From Ensifer adhaerens (lineage in GTDB: Bacteria; Pseudomonadota; Alphaproteobacteria; Rhizobiales; Rhizobiaceae), in NCBI RefSeq assembly GCF_002007205.1, contig NZ_LAZS01000005.1, forward strand, positions 434,001 through 498,000: DNA of 64,000 nt. Direction: 5' to 3'. The notes under the pieces were generated by a model that was not told the origin of the DNA, searched no databases, and was given only the letters and a program-made list of their open reading frames with translations. This document shows positions 41,712 to 50,279 of this stretch, piece by piece (positions within the stretch are counted from its first letter, which is position 1; the number at the start of each line of letters is the position of its first letter). The position numbers were made by a program, and so were the translations under genes.

Positions 41712-42743
41712 ATGCACAGCAATGGTGATGCCGCGCCGGTTCGCGCCTATCGCGAGTTTTCTCGCGTGCTCGATCCCGATGTCTACGAGCCGCTGCCGGA
41801 CGACTGGCTGATCGGCATCACGGACGTGGTCAATTCCACCGGCGCGATCCGGGCCGGGCGCTACGAGGACGTCAACTATGTCGGCGCCTCGGCGATTGCC
41901 GCGATCGGCAACGCGCGCGGCGATTTCGATTTTCCCTTCGTGTTTCGCGGCGACGGCGCGGCCTTTGCGCTGGCGCCGGGCGGGAAGGCGATGGCAGGTT
42001 CGGCGCTGCGGCAGCTCGCCGCCTTTGCAAAGGACCGGTTTGGTCTTGAGCTGCGCGTCGGCCTGCTGACGGTCCGGGACATCCGGGATCATGGCCAGGA
42101 TGTGCGGATCGCCCGCTACGCCGCATCGGAAAACGCGACCTATGCGATGTTTGCCGGCGGCGGGCTCAAATGGGCGGAGGGCCAACTGAAAGAGGGGCGC
42201 TACCTGCTTGCGCCGGAAAGCCCAGGTGCGGAACCGGATCTCACCGGCCTTGCCTGCGAATGGCGGCCGTTTCCAAGCCGCCAGGGGCAGATCCTGTCGC
42301 TCTTGGCCGAACCCGCCGACGACGTGGCGCCCGAGCGCTTTGCCGCCGTGGCGCGCGCGGTGATCGCCGTCTTCGACCAGGGACCGCGGCAGTCGCATCC
42401 GCTGCCCGAAGAGGTGGGCGTGCCGAAGGACGAGCGGCTGCGGGTTGCGCCCGAGCGCTGGGCCGGCGTCGCCGCCAGCTCCGATTTTCGCAAATACGAC
42501 GATGGCCTGCGATTGACGGTGGATTGCACCGTCGAACAGATCGACCGCATCCAGGCGATCCTCGCGGCTGCCAAGCTGCGCGGCGAGGTCAATTTCGGGC
42601 TGCACCGGCAAAGCCACGCGCTGATGACCTGCCTCGTGCCGTCGGCGCGACCCGATGCGCACTTACATTTTCTCGACGGCATGGATGGAGGCTATGCCAA
42701 GGCGGCGGAAATGATGGCGCCGCGCAACCGGATCAGCGCCTGA
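41712..42743 (+). CDS. DUF3095-family protein (cyclase-fold-like)
   Basis: A 343-residue soluble protein of the DUF3095 family, with GITDVVNSTGAIRAGRYEDVNYVGASAIAA near the N-terminus and FRGDGAAFALAPG. The Asp in ITDVVNST and the Gly-Asp in RGDGA sit where class III cyclases bind metal, so a nucleotide-related function is conceivable but unproven. The segment before SSDFRKYDDGLRLTVDC (residues about 235-258) appears shorter than in family members I recall. The promoter carries two boxes identical to those at ohr, which points to organic peroxide control. Confidence 0.8.
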   Translation: MHSNGDAAPVRAYREFSRVLDPDVYEPLPDDWLIGITDVVNSTGAIRAGRYEDVNYVGASAIAAIGNARGDFDFPFVFRGDGAAFALAPGGKAMAGSALRQLAAFAKDRFGLELRVGLLTVRDIRDHGQDVRIARYAASENATYAMFAGGGLKWAEGQLKEGRYLLAPESPGAEPDLTGLACEWRPFPSRQGQILSLLAEPADDVAPERFAAVARAVIAVFDQGPRQSHPLPEEVGVPKDERLRVAPERWAGVAASSDFRKYDDGLRLTVDCTVEQIDRIQAILAAAKLRGEVNFGLHRQSHALMTCLVPSARPDAHLHFLDGMDGGYAKAAEMMAPRNRISA

Positions 42744-42878
42744 TCCGGCGAAACGGCAAGGGCGGCGGCGAGCCGCCCCCGGGCGCGATGCCGATGGCCC
42801 GAACGCCGCGTCGGGCCCTTGCGCGATCGATATCGAGCAAGGAGTGCCGCAGGTGCTAGGGCGCTTCCCCGAGTTCCG

Positions 42879-43367
42879 TTATTCCTTCCTTGTTCCAGGT
42901 TGGCCGGCGCCGAGCAGGTTGTCGCGCAGCTTTGCCACCGACTGCTGCACCGTGCCGAACTCGTTGCCGAGGCCGATGGTGTCGGTCAGCGCGGCACCCG
43001 GATCCGCATCCACCACGGCCTGGCCGGCCGGCGTCAGCGTCAGCCGTACCTGCCGTTCGTCTGCCGGATCGCGTCGGCGCTGAAGGTAACCGTCGGCCTC
43101 GAGCTTCTTCAGGATCGGCGTCAGCGTGTTCGATTCCAGGAAGAGCTTTTCGCCAAGCATGCCCACCGTCTGGTCGTCCTCTTCCGACAGCGCCACCAGG
43201 GTGACGTACTGGGTATAGGTCAGGCCCAGCTTGTCGAGCAGGGGCTTGTAGGCGCGGCCGAAGGCGAGATTGGCCGAATAGATCGCAAAGCACAGGAAGC
43301 TGGAGAGCTTCTTGCCGCCCTTGGTCTTAGCTGCGCCCGGCTCCTTGGCTGACTTGGATGTGGACAT
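42879..43367 (-). CDS. ohrR: OhrR, organic-peroxide-sensing MarR-family repressor
   Basis: A 162-residue MarR protein of the OhrR type. The peroxide-sensing Cys26 is in LSSFLCFAIYSANLAFGRAYKPLLDKLGLTYTQY. The winged helix reads VGMLGEKLFLESNTLTPILKKLEADGYLQRRRDPADERQVRLTLT. Oxidation of this Cys by organic hydroperoxide releases the repressor from DNA. It is divergent from ohr. A conserved box at 43408-43420 lies 40 bases before its start, suggesting autorepression. Confidence 0.94.
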   Translation of the reverse strand: MSTSKSAKEPGAAKTKGGKKLSSFLCFAIYSANLAFGRAYKPLLDKLGLTYTQYVTLVALSEEDDQTVGMLGEKLFLESNTLTPILKKLEADGYLQRRRDPADERQVRLTLTPAGQAVVDADPGAALTDTIGLGNEFGTVQQSVAKLRDNLLGAGQPGTRKE

Positions 43368-43407
43368 GGGAATCTTTTTTCCTTTTCGCTATCGGCACTT
43401 AATATAA

Positions 43408-43492
43408 ATCGTATCCGATTAAATCGCAATGGTGTTGACGCTCTCTCAAGCTTTGCGTATATACATCGCATCCGATTGAAGCGGATGCGATT
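43408..43492 (+). promoter_or_regulatory. ohr promoter with OhrR boxes
   Basis: Box ATCGTATCCGATT (43408-43420), -35 TTGACG (43435-43440), 17-base spacer, -10 TATATA (43458-43463). A double box follows at 43465-43492 (ATCGCATCCGATT, AAG, CGGATGCGATT), which forms an inverted repeat with 10-bp arms. A repressor bound there would cover the transcription start of ohr. Confidence 0.8.
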
Positions 43493-43520
43493 AAAAAATC
43501 AAACAGAGAGGAAAATGCAC

Positions 43521-43916
43521 ATGACCGAGAAGCTCGTTTTCACCGGCAAGACCCACAACACCAGCGGCCGCAATGGCGGCACCGTCAGCAGCGACGGCAC
43601 GCTGAACCTGAAGCTGCCGCAGCCGCATCCGGCCGCCGAAAACCTGTTCGGCGCCGCCTGGTCGGCCTGTTACATGGGCGCGATCGAGCTTGCCGCCCAG
43701 CAGCGCAAGGTGAAGCTTCCGGCCGGCCCCGAGGTCGACACCGAGATCGACCTCAACGTCAAGGACGGTTCCTACTTCCTGCGCGCCCGCATGAACGTTA
43801 CCCTTGATGGTCTCGACCGCGACATCGCCCATGAGATCATCCACGCCGCCCACGAGATCTGCCCCTACTCCAAGGCAGTGCACGGCAACATCGACGTCGA
43901 GACCAACCTCGTCTAA
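43521..43916 (+). CDS. ohr: organic hydroperoxide resistance protein Ohr
   Basis: A 131-residue OsmC/Ohr-family thiol peroxidase. Both catalytic Cys are present: SACYMGAIELAA and HEICPYSKAVHGN. The N-terminus EKLVFTGKTHNTSGRNGGTVSSDG is typical of Ohr, with the Arg that orients the peroxidatic Cys expected in this segment. ATG 43521 has AGAGAGG at 9 bases; ATG 43515 is only 3 bases from it. The enzyme reduces lipid and other organic hydroperoxides using lipoylated proteins. It is repressed by the divergent OhrR. Confidence 0.94.
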   Translation: MTEKLVFTGKTHNTSGRNGGTVSSDGTLNLKLPQPHPAAENLFGAAWSACYMGAIELAAQQRKVKLPAGPEVDTEIDLNVKDGSYFLRARMNVTLDGLDRDIAHEIIHAAHEICPYSKAVHGNIDVETNLV

Positions 43917-44166
43917 GGCCGCCAACCGGACGTCAGCGCCAAAACCAGCGGGCCATCAGACGTCACGTTCAGAGTTTTTCGGGGATGCGCCGGCCCATGC
44001 CGCGCATCCCCGGTCGTTTTTTGGGGGCGCCGCGACGGCGGCCGTCCTTCGGTGCTGCGCGTGCGTGTTGTTCGACGACGTCTCACCAAGCCATCGCGCC
44101 TTGACAGCCAGAACGTGTGGGCGGACACTCCCTTCGCCTGGTCCCCTTCTGAAAAGGAATGCGGCG

Positions 44167-45597
44167 ATGTTCGGCGGATCTATGGAACGGCATGGGCACG
44201 TCTGGTCCGCTTGCGGCCAGTCTTCGTTTTGGACGCTGCTGCGATCGTTTAAGGTCATGCCCGGCCAGGCCAAGTTGCTGCCCGCCGCCGGAACATGGCT
44301 GGCTGCGGCCTTTCTGCTCGCCTCCGGTGAAATCGCCGCGGCCGATGACGTCCTGTTCGAGGGTGTCCGGATCTTCGACGGGAAGGGGGCCGAGCTTTCC
44401 GCTCCGTCGAACGTGCTCGTCAAGGACAATCTGATCACGCGGATATCGACAGACCCGATCGACGCTGAAGGTGCGCTGAGGATCGCCGGGAACGGCCGAA
44501 CGCTGATGCCGGGGCTGATCGATGCCCATTGGCACGCCATGCTCATACGCGTTACGCCCGCCGGGGCGTTTGGCGACATCGGCTACACCACGCTTCTGGC
44601 AGGGGCCGAGGCTACGGACACCCTGATGCGTGGCTTCACCACGGTGCGCGACGTCGGAGGCCCTGCCTTCAGCCTGAAACGGGCCATCGATGAAGGCATC
44701 ATTGCCGGTCCACGCATCTATCCTTCCGGCGCCATGATCACCGTGACCAGCGGGCATGGTGATTTCCGGTCGTTCACCGACCTGCCGCGCAGGATCGGCG
44801 GCCCGCCCACCCGCATGGAAGTGGTCGGCGGCAGCCTCGTCGTCGACGGGCCTGACGAAGTGCGCACGCGCGTTCGCGAGCAGTTCATGCAAGGCGCGAC
44901 GCAGGTCAAGCTCACGGGCGGGGGCGGCGTCTCCTCGCCGCACAGCCCGCTCGATGTGACGACCTTTACCGAGGCCGAGCTTCGCGCCGCCGTCGAAATC
45001 GCCAACAACTGGCACAGCTATGTGGTCGTGCACGCCTTCACCTCGGAAGCCATCAAGCTGGCGGTCCTCTCCGGCGTGAAATGTATCGAGCACGGTTTCC
45101 TCATGGATGAGGATACCGCACGGCTCCTGGCCGAGCGCGACGTGTGGCTGAGCCTGCAGCCGCTTCCGGAAATGATGCGGCTGGGCCTGCCCGAGGGCTC
45201 CGTGCAGCGCGAAAAGGCCGAGGAGGTCTGGCCCGGCATCGAACGGAGCTACCAGCTTGCGAAGAAATACAAGATCAAGACTGCCTGGGGCACCGACGTG
45301 CTGTTTTCCGCTGATCTCGCCAAGCAGCAGGGCGCCATTCTCGCGTCGCTGACCCGCTGGTACACGCCCGCCGAGGCGCTGATCATGGCCACCGGAACCA
45401 ATGCCGAGCTCTTGGCGCTCTCCGGTCCGCGCAATCCCTATCCCGGCAAACTCGGCGTCGTCGAGGAGGGGGCCTTTGCGGACCTCCTGCTCGTCGAGGG
45501 CAACCCGCTCGAGAACATCCAGCTCGTTGCCGATCCTAAGACCAACTTCAAGATCATCATGAAGGACGGAGTGATCCACAAGAACACCCTTCCGTGA
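44167..45597 (+). CDS. exported amidohydrolase (imidazolonepropionase-like)
   Basis: A 476-residue metal-dependent hydrolase from ATG 44167 (AAAGGA site upstream); ATG 44257 gives a shorter protein beginning directly with the signal-like MPGQAKLLPAAGTWLAAAFLL, ending near ASGEIAAADD. Metal ligands of the amidohydrolase superfamily are visible: HWH in LIDAHWHAML, carboxylated Lys in QVKLTGGGG, His in VVVHAFTSEA and CIEHGFLMDE, and Asp in AWGTDVLF. Such secreted or periplasmic enzymes often act as dipeptidases or on N-acyl or carbamoyl compounds. The fragment of a DapA-like gene follows. Confidence 0.85.
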   Translation: MFGGSMERHGHVWSACGQSSFWTLLRSFKVMPGQAKLLPAAGTWLAAAFLLASGEIAAADDVLFEGVRIFDGKGAELSAPSNVLVKDNLITRISTDPIDAEGALRIAGNGRTLMPGLIDAHWHAMLIRVTPAGAFGDIGYTTLLAGAEATDTLMRGFTTVRDVGGPAFSLKRAIDEGIIAGPRIYPSGAMITVTSGHGDFRSFTDLPRRIGGPPTRMEVVGGSLVVDGPDEVRTRVREQFMQGATQVKLTGGGGVSSPHSPLDVTTFTEAELRAAVEIANNWHSYVVVHAFTSEAIKLAVLSGVKCIEHGFLMDEDTARLLAERDVWLSLQPLPEMMRLGLPEGSVQREKAEEVWPGIERSYQLAKKYKIKTAWGTDVLFSADLAKQQGAILASLTRWYTPAEALIMATGTNAELLALSGPRNPYPGKLGVVEEGAFADLLLVEGNPLENIQLVADPKTNFKIIMKDGVIHKNTLP

Positions 45598-45631
45598 GGC
45601 CGAGAGCCGACACGTGGATCGCGCAACATGC

Positions 45632-45840
45632 TCGCCGGGCGCGCTCGGCCGCTGGCAGCGTCTGGCCGAGCTGGCGCGGCTGGTCTTTGCCGAGCCGAGC
45701 CCGGGGCCGGTCAAGCACTGGCTCTGGCGCCAAGGATTGATCGACAGCCCGGAGATGCGGCTGCCGATGGTGCAGGTCAGCGACCAGCTGGCGGCGCGGA
45801 TCGACCGGGCGGTGGGCCGGGAATCACGCAAAAGCGAGAC
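45632..45840 (+). pseudogene. C-terminal remnant of a DapA-family gene
   Basis: Translated in the frame of 45614, this stretch gives PGALGRWQRLAELARLVFAE, then PSPGPVKHWLWRQGLIDSPE and MRLPMVQVSDQLAARIDRAV. It aligns without gaps to the last 65 residues of the intact DapA-family protein at 50280-51185, at roughly 75 percent identity. The N-terminal 230 codons are missing, so it is a dead fragment of a diverged paralogue. It sits between the amidohydrolase and the molybdenum hydroxylase operon. Confidence 0.85.
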
Positions 45841-45933
45841 CTCACGGGAATGTAATTTGGCCGATTGCCGCGCCTGTTGGTATTTTCGCGCCTTCGCATG
45901 GAGAGGGGAGCGGCCCTTGGGGCCGATGGTCGC

Positions 45934-46389
45934 ATGCCTTACAACCTCACGGTCAATGGAAAGAGCTATGCCGTCGATGTGGACGGCGATATCCCGCTGC
46001 TATGGGTCCTGCGCGACACCATCGGGCTGACGGGCACCAAGTTTGGCTGCGGCATCGCCATGTGCGGCGCCTGCACGGTGCATGTCGACGGACTGCCCGT
46101 GCGGTCCTGCATCCTGTCGGTGTCGGAGGCGGCGGAAAAGCCGGTCACCACGATCGAGGCGATTGGCGACACACCCGAGGGCAGGAAGATACAGCAGGCC
46201 TGGCTCGACATCGACGTCGTGCAATGCGGCTACTGTCAGTCCGGGCAGATCATGTCGGCAACCGCGCTCCTTGCGGCCAATGCGAAGCCGAGCGACGACG
46301 ACATCGACGCGGTCATGGCCGGAAACATCTGTCGATGCGGCACCTATCCGCGCATCCGCGCCGCCATCAAGCTTGCAGCGCAGGGGTGA
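45934..46389 (+). CDS. 2Fe-2S subunit of molybdenum hydroxylase
   Basis: A 151-residue iron-sulfur subunit of the xanthine oxidase family (IorA/CoxS type). The plant-type 2Fe-2S cluster ligands are in [18 protein letters not shown] and the preceding/following Cys of SCILSV. The second cluster ligands are in [11 protein letters not shown] and [12 protein letters not shown]. It transfers electrons from the molybdenum subunit encoded four bases downstream. ATG 45934 starts the family N-terminus [15 protein letters not shown]. Confidence 0.93.
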   Translation: MPYNLTVNGKSYAVDVDGDIPLLWVLRDTIGLTGTKFGCGIAMCGACTVHVDGLPVRSCILSVSEAAEKPVTTIEAIGDTPEGRKIQQAWLDIDVVQCGYCQSGQIMSATALLAANAKPSDDDIDAVMAGNICRCGTYPRIRAAIKLAAQG

Positions 46390-46393
46390 TGCC

Positions 46394-48547
46394 ATGTCCA
46401 TTTTCGACAGAGCCAATCTTGCCGTATCGCGCCGCCAGCTTCTGATTGGCGCATCGCTGACGGGTGCGGGGCTGGTGATCGGCTTCAAGCCCCATGCGGT
46501 CGCCGCAGCGAGCGAACCCTTCGCACCGAACGCCTTCATCCGCATTCCCCAGGAAGGCAAGATCACCTTCGTCATGCCCTCGGTGGAAATGGGGCAGGGC
46601 ATCTATACGGCGGTCGCGATGATGCTCGCCGAGGAGCTGGAGGTCGGCCTCGACCAGGTGACGCTCGAACACGCGCCGGCCGATCCCAAGCAATATGCCA
46701 ATCCGCTGCTCGGCGACCAGATCACGGGCGGCTCGCTCGCCATCCGCGGCATCTACGAGCAGATGCGCAAGGCGGGAGCCACGGCCCGCATCATGCTCAT
46801 CGCTGCTGCGGCGCGCGAATGGGGTGTTTCGCCGGACGCCTGCAAGGCCGAGGCCGGACATGTGGTCGAGACCGGCGGCAGCCGCCGTGCGGCCTATGGC
46901 AGCCTGATTACGGCGGCGGCTTCTGAAGTCGTGCCGCAGGATGTGCCGCTGAAGCCCGCCTCCAGCTACCGGGTGATCGGAAAGCCCGCCCATCGCCTCG
47001 ACAGTCCGGAGAAGGTGAACGGCACGGCGAAATTCGGCATCGATGCCCGCCCGGATGGCGTCTCCTATGCGGCGATCGCGATCTGTCCGCACTTCAACGG
47101 CAAGCTTCGCGCGGTCGACGAGGCGCCGGCGATGGCGGTCAAGGGCGTGACCCAGGTGGTGCGCATCGAGGAGGCCGTGGCGGTCGTCGCCGACAATACC
47201 GGTGCAGCGCGAAAGGGGTTGGCGGCGCTTTCGATCGACTGGGATCCGGGCCCGAGCGCCTCGGTCTCTCAAAGCGAGCTCGAGCGCCAGATGGACGCGG
47301 CGATCGACGGCAAGGCCCTACCGCACGTCAACGAGGGCGACGTCGCCAGGGCCGAAGCGGAACACGGGCCGGTGCACGAATTCGTCTACCGCATGCCGAT
47401 CCTGACCCATTCGGCCATGGAGCCGATGAACTGCACGGTGCATGTGCGCCCCGACGGTTGCGAGGTCTGGGTGGGAACGCAGATCATGAGCCGGGCGCGA
47501 CAGGCGGCGGCCGACGTGACCGGCCTGCCGCTCGAAAAGGTGGTGGTGCACAACCATCTGCTCGGCGGTGGCTTCGGCCGCAGGCTCGATGTCGATGGCA
47601 TTATCCTTTCGACCAAGATCGCCAAGCAGGTCAGCGGCCCGGTCAAGGTCACCTGGAGCCGGGAGGAAGACATCCGCCACGACTGCTATCGCTACCTGAA
47701 CTACAGCAAGGTGACGGCGACGCTTGGGCCCGATGGCCTGCCGGTCTCCTGGCGGCACCGGGTGATCGGTCCTTCGGTCATGGCGCGCTGGCTGCCGGCC
47801 TTCACCAAGGACGGGGTCGACCTCGACCAGATGGGCGGGGCGGAATCGCCCTATGCCATCCCCAACAGGCAGACCGACTTCGCCCGCCACGAGGCGCCCG
47901 ACGGCATGCTGACCGGCAACTGGCGGGGCGTCGGCGCCACGCGCAACGTGCCCCCGGTCGAATGCGGCATCGACGAGCTGGCCGAACTGGCGGGCATCGA
48001 TCCGCTCGACTACCGGCGACGGCTGCTGCAGCACAAGCCGCGGCTGCTCGGCGCGCTCGAACTCGCCGCCGAGAAGGCGGGCTGGTCGAGCCCGCTCGAA
48101 AAAGGCAAGGGGCGGGGCATCGCGGTTGCCGAGGATTTCGGCAGCTTCGCCGCGATGATCGCCGAAGTGAGCATCGGCGCGGATGGCAGGTTCAAGACCG
48201 ACCGGATCGTCTGTGCGGTCGACTGCGGCCAGGTGATCAACCCGGACACGGTGGAGGCGCAGATCCAGAGCGGCGTCGTCTATGGCCTGAGTGCTGCGCT
48301 CTACGGGCGCATCACCGTCGAAAACGGCGCGGTGGTCGAGGGCAACTTCGACGATGCCCCGGTCCTGCGCATCAACGAAACGCCGCCGATCGAGGTGCAT
48401 ATCGTGCCGAGCGCCGAGGCGCCCGGCGGTATCGGCGAGGTGGGCACGCCCGGCGTTGCGCCGGCGCTCCTGAACGCCATCTTCATGGCGACCGGCAAGC
48501 GGCTCAGAACCCTGCCGATCGACCAGACGGACCTCAGGAGGGTGTGA
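46394..48547 (+). CDS. molybdopterin-binding subunit, isoquinoline 1-oxidoreductase beta type
   Basis: A 717-residue large subunit of a molybdenum hydroxylase. The N-terminus carries a twin-arginine-like signal (NLAVSRRQLLIGASLTGAGLVIGF), consistent with periplasmic export. Mo-cofactor segments include MGQGIYTAVAMMLAEEL, GGGFGRRLDVDG, NWRGVGATRNV and the terminal APGGIGEVGTPGVAPALLNA with the catalytic Glu. Aldehyde and N-heterocycle oxidoreductases of this IorB type pair with a small 2Fe-2S subunit and a c-type cytochrome, exactly as here. The FAD subunit of xanthine dehydrogenases is absent. Substrate unknown. Confidence 0.9.
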   Translation: MSIFDRANLAVSRRQLLIGASLTGAGLVIGFKPHAVAAASEPFAPNAFIRIPQEGKITFVMPSVEMGQGIYTAVAMMLAEELEVGLDQVTLEHAPADPKQYANPLLGDQITGGSLAIRGIYEQMRKAGATARIMLIAAAAREWGVSPDACKAEAGHVVETGGSRRAAYGSLITAAASEVVPQDVPLKPASSYRVIGKPAHRLDSPEKVNGTAKFGIDARPDGVSYAAIAICPHFNGKLRAVDEAPAMAVKGVTQVVRIEEAVAVVADNTGAARKGLAALSIDWDPGPSASVSQSELERQMDAAIDGKALPHVNEGDVARAEAEHGPVHEFVYRMPILTHSAMEPMNCTVHVRPDGCEVWVGTQIMSRARQAAADVTGLPLEKVVVHNHLLGGGFGRRLDVDGIILSTKIAKQVSGPVKVTWSREEDIRHDCYRYLNYSKVTATLGPDGLPVSWRHRVIGPSVMARWLPAFTKDGVDLDQMGGAESPYAIPNRQTDFARHEAPDGMLTGNWRGVGATRNVPPVECGIDELAELAGIDPLDYRRRLLQHKPRLLGALELAAEKAGWSSPLEKGKGRGIAVAEDFGSFAAMIAEVSIGADGRFKTDRIVCAVDCGQVINPDTVEAQIQSGVVYGLSAALYGRITVENGAVVEGNFDDAPVLRINETPPIEVHIVPSAEAPGGIGEVGTPGVAPALLNAIFMATGKRLRTLPIDQTDLRRV

Positions 48548-48549
48548 CC

Positions 48550-49191
48550 GTGGCCAAGCGCACACTCGCTCTTACCCTTGGCATCGCGCTCGCCGTCGCC
48601 GGTCTCGTCGCCGCTTTCGAGCCGATCCGCGGCCATGCCGAAACCTCCGGCGGCGGTGCGTTGAAAGGCGCCGCCGACTTCGCCTCGATCGCCGATGCCA
48701 AGGCGCGCTCGAAGGCGATCTTTGCCGAGGCAAGCCGGGTGCTCACCCATCCGCGCTGCATCAACTGTCACCCGGCGACGCGCAGCCCGACGCAAGGCGA
48801 GGACATGCACCCGCATGTGCCGCTGATGATTGCGGCCGACAGCTCGATGGGACCGGCCGGCCTTGCCTGCAGCACCTGCCATGGCGCGGAAAACCGGGCG
48901 ATCGTCGGCAGCCGGCTGAAATCCATACCCGGCAATGCCCATTGGCAGCTTGCGCCCGAAAGCATGGCCTGGCAGGGGCTCAGCGTTGGTGAGATCTGTC
49001 AGCAGGTGAAGGACACGGAGCGCAACGGCAACCGTTCCCATGCCGATCTGATCAAGCACATGGGCGAGGATCATCTGGTCGGCTGGGCCTGGCATCCGGG
49101 CGAGGGGCGCAGCGCGCCGCCCGGCTCGCAAGCCGAGTTCGCCGCGCTGATTGCCGCCTGGGTGGAGACCGGCGCCGAATGTCCGGACTGA
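48550..49191 (+). CDS. diheme c-type cytochrome, Mo hydroxylase partner
   Basis: A 213-residue protein from GTG 48550, two bases after the molybdenum subunit stop. Signal peptide MAKRTLALTLGIALAVAGLVAA. Two heme-binding CxxCH motifs are visible: CINCH at about residue 70 and CSTCH at about residue 107. It probably accepts electrons from the periplasmic molybdenum hydroxylase and passes them to the respiratory chain. A 14-base stretch at the 3' end (GTCCGGACTGAGCG) is repeated 23 bp downstream. Confidence 0.88.
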   Translation: MAKRTLALTLGIALAVAGLVAAFEPIRGHAETSGGGALKGAADFASIADAKARSKAIFAEASRVLTHPRCINCHPATRSPTQGEDMHPHVPLMIAADSSMGPAGLACSTCHGAENRAIVGSRLKSIPGNAHWQLAPESMAWQGLSVGEICQQVKDTERNGNRSHADLIKHMGEDHLVGWAWHPGEGRSAPPGSQAEFAALIAAWVETGAECPD

Positions 49192-49296
49192 GCGAAAGCG
49201 CATGTCCGGACTGAGCGGAACTCAAGTTTGGGCCAAGCGGGTTGGATTGCCGGCGAGCTCTGTATCAGGCTGTTGAAGCGCGCGCCGCGCACGGCG

Positions 49297-49938
49297 TCAT
49301 GCAATCTTCAGCAGCCTTCGCCAGGCCTGCCCATTGTCGCCGGCGGGATCGATGCCCTGCGCTCCGAGGAAGGGCAGCCACTGCCAGTCTTCGCTGCCGG
49401 TGCAGGCGAGCGGGACCCAGCGCTCGATCAGGTCACGAAACGACGGCGCCATAACCGTGCCATGGCCTTCGCCGTCGTCGTGGCTCAAGTAGACCACCTG
49501 GCCCAGATGTCGTGGCCTGAGATCGATTGCCAGCAGATCGCCGTTGCCAACATCCTGAAACGCCAGCTTGTCGTGCCACACGCTGTCATAGGCGTCTTCG
49601 GGATCGGCGAAGCAGGCCTTGATCCAGCCTCTTCGCTTCTCTTCGCATTGAAGCACGAGGCCCGAACACCAGCACAGATCGCCGCCGAAATTCCCCGCGA
49701 AAGGCGGCGGGAATTCCAATCCCCCCGGTGCGGACCAACCGAATTCGACGTGCCGCGAGACCGTGGTCAGCACATCACGCAACGCGGATGGAAGAGGCAG
49801 CCCGAGTTCTGCCTCCACTCTGCGGATGTCGGTCTCGGACGCCGGCGGGTCGAACACGAGTTCGCGCGCCTCGTATCCTTGCGCTGCGAGCCTGCCGAGG
49901 ATTTGGCCGAGGTCATGTTCGAGAGTTTGGAACGTCAT
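49297..49938 (-). CDS. SMI1/KNR4 (SUKH)-family protein
   Basis: A 213-residue protein of the SUKH superfamily: ASETDIRRVEAELGLPLPSALRDVLTTVSRHVEFGW is the signature helix-strand region, followed by FPPPFAGNFGGDLCW, and VYLSHDDGEGHGTVMAPSFRDLIERWVPL. SUKH domains are widespread immunity proteins against polymorphic toxins, but solitary members have other roles. No toxin is adjacent. The start at 49938 gives the family N-terminus; the upstream extension crosses the leader region. Confidence 0.82.
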   Translation of the reverse strand: MTFQTLEHDLGQILGRLAAQGYEARELVFDPPASETDIRRVEAELGLPLPSALRDVLTTVSRHVEFGWSAPGGLEFPPPFAGNFGGDLCWCSGLVLQCEEKRRGWIKACFADPEDAYDSVWHDKLAFQDVGNGDLLAIDLRPRHLGQVVYLSHDDGEGHGTVMAPSFRDLIERWVPLACTGSEDWQWLPFLGAQGIDPAGDNGQAWRRLLKIA

Positions 49939-50138
49939 CTGCAGGATCTGATCGCCACCAGGTGAAATTGATCCGGCCAAGTAACTGTAAACAACTGAAA
50001 ATTGCAAGATCGAGTGTGCGCCGCGGGGGCCGGGATGGGCACACGCCGCCGCGCCGGCGCCGGCCCCTCCTTGACAATGCAGCCGGACTGTTCGACCTTC
50101 GCGCCCATGACCTGCCGCCTCGCCAAACTGACGACCGT

Positions 50139-50165
50139 GAAAAAAGCCCCGTGCCCGGGGCTTTC
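50139..50165 (-). terminator. terminator hairpin in the SUKH-DapA intergenic region
   Basis: On the minus strand GCCCCGGGCACGGGGC is followed by six Ts, a strong intrinsic terminator. No annotated gene ends here on that strand, which implies a short RNA or leader transcribed on the minus strand from within or near the start of the DapA-family gene. Confidence 0.65.
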
Positions 50166-50210
50166 GGTCGTTGCGCGCAGAGCATCATAGCAAGCACAAG
50201 GATCAGATCG

Positions 50211-50236
50211 ACCCCGCCGGTTCGGACGGGGTTTTC
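50211..50236 (+). terminator. terminator-like hairpin in the DapA-family leader
   Basis: CCCCG (50212-50216), a 10-base loop and CGGGG (50227-50231) followed by TTTTCG on the plus strand. It lies 44 bases before the ATG of the DapA-family gene, so it could attenuate that gene or end a short upstream RNA. Confidence 0.5.
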
Positions 50237-50279
50237 GCTTGCGCTCCGTCTCCGGTTTTTTTGAAGGAGATGGAATTTC

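Noticed and set aside
44083-45831. 582-codon open frame antisense to the amidohydrolase
   Set aside because: Shadow of a gene with intact metal-ligand motifs; third-position GC of the sense strand keeps the antisense frame open.
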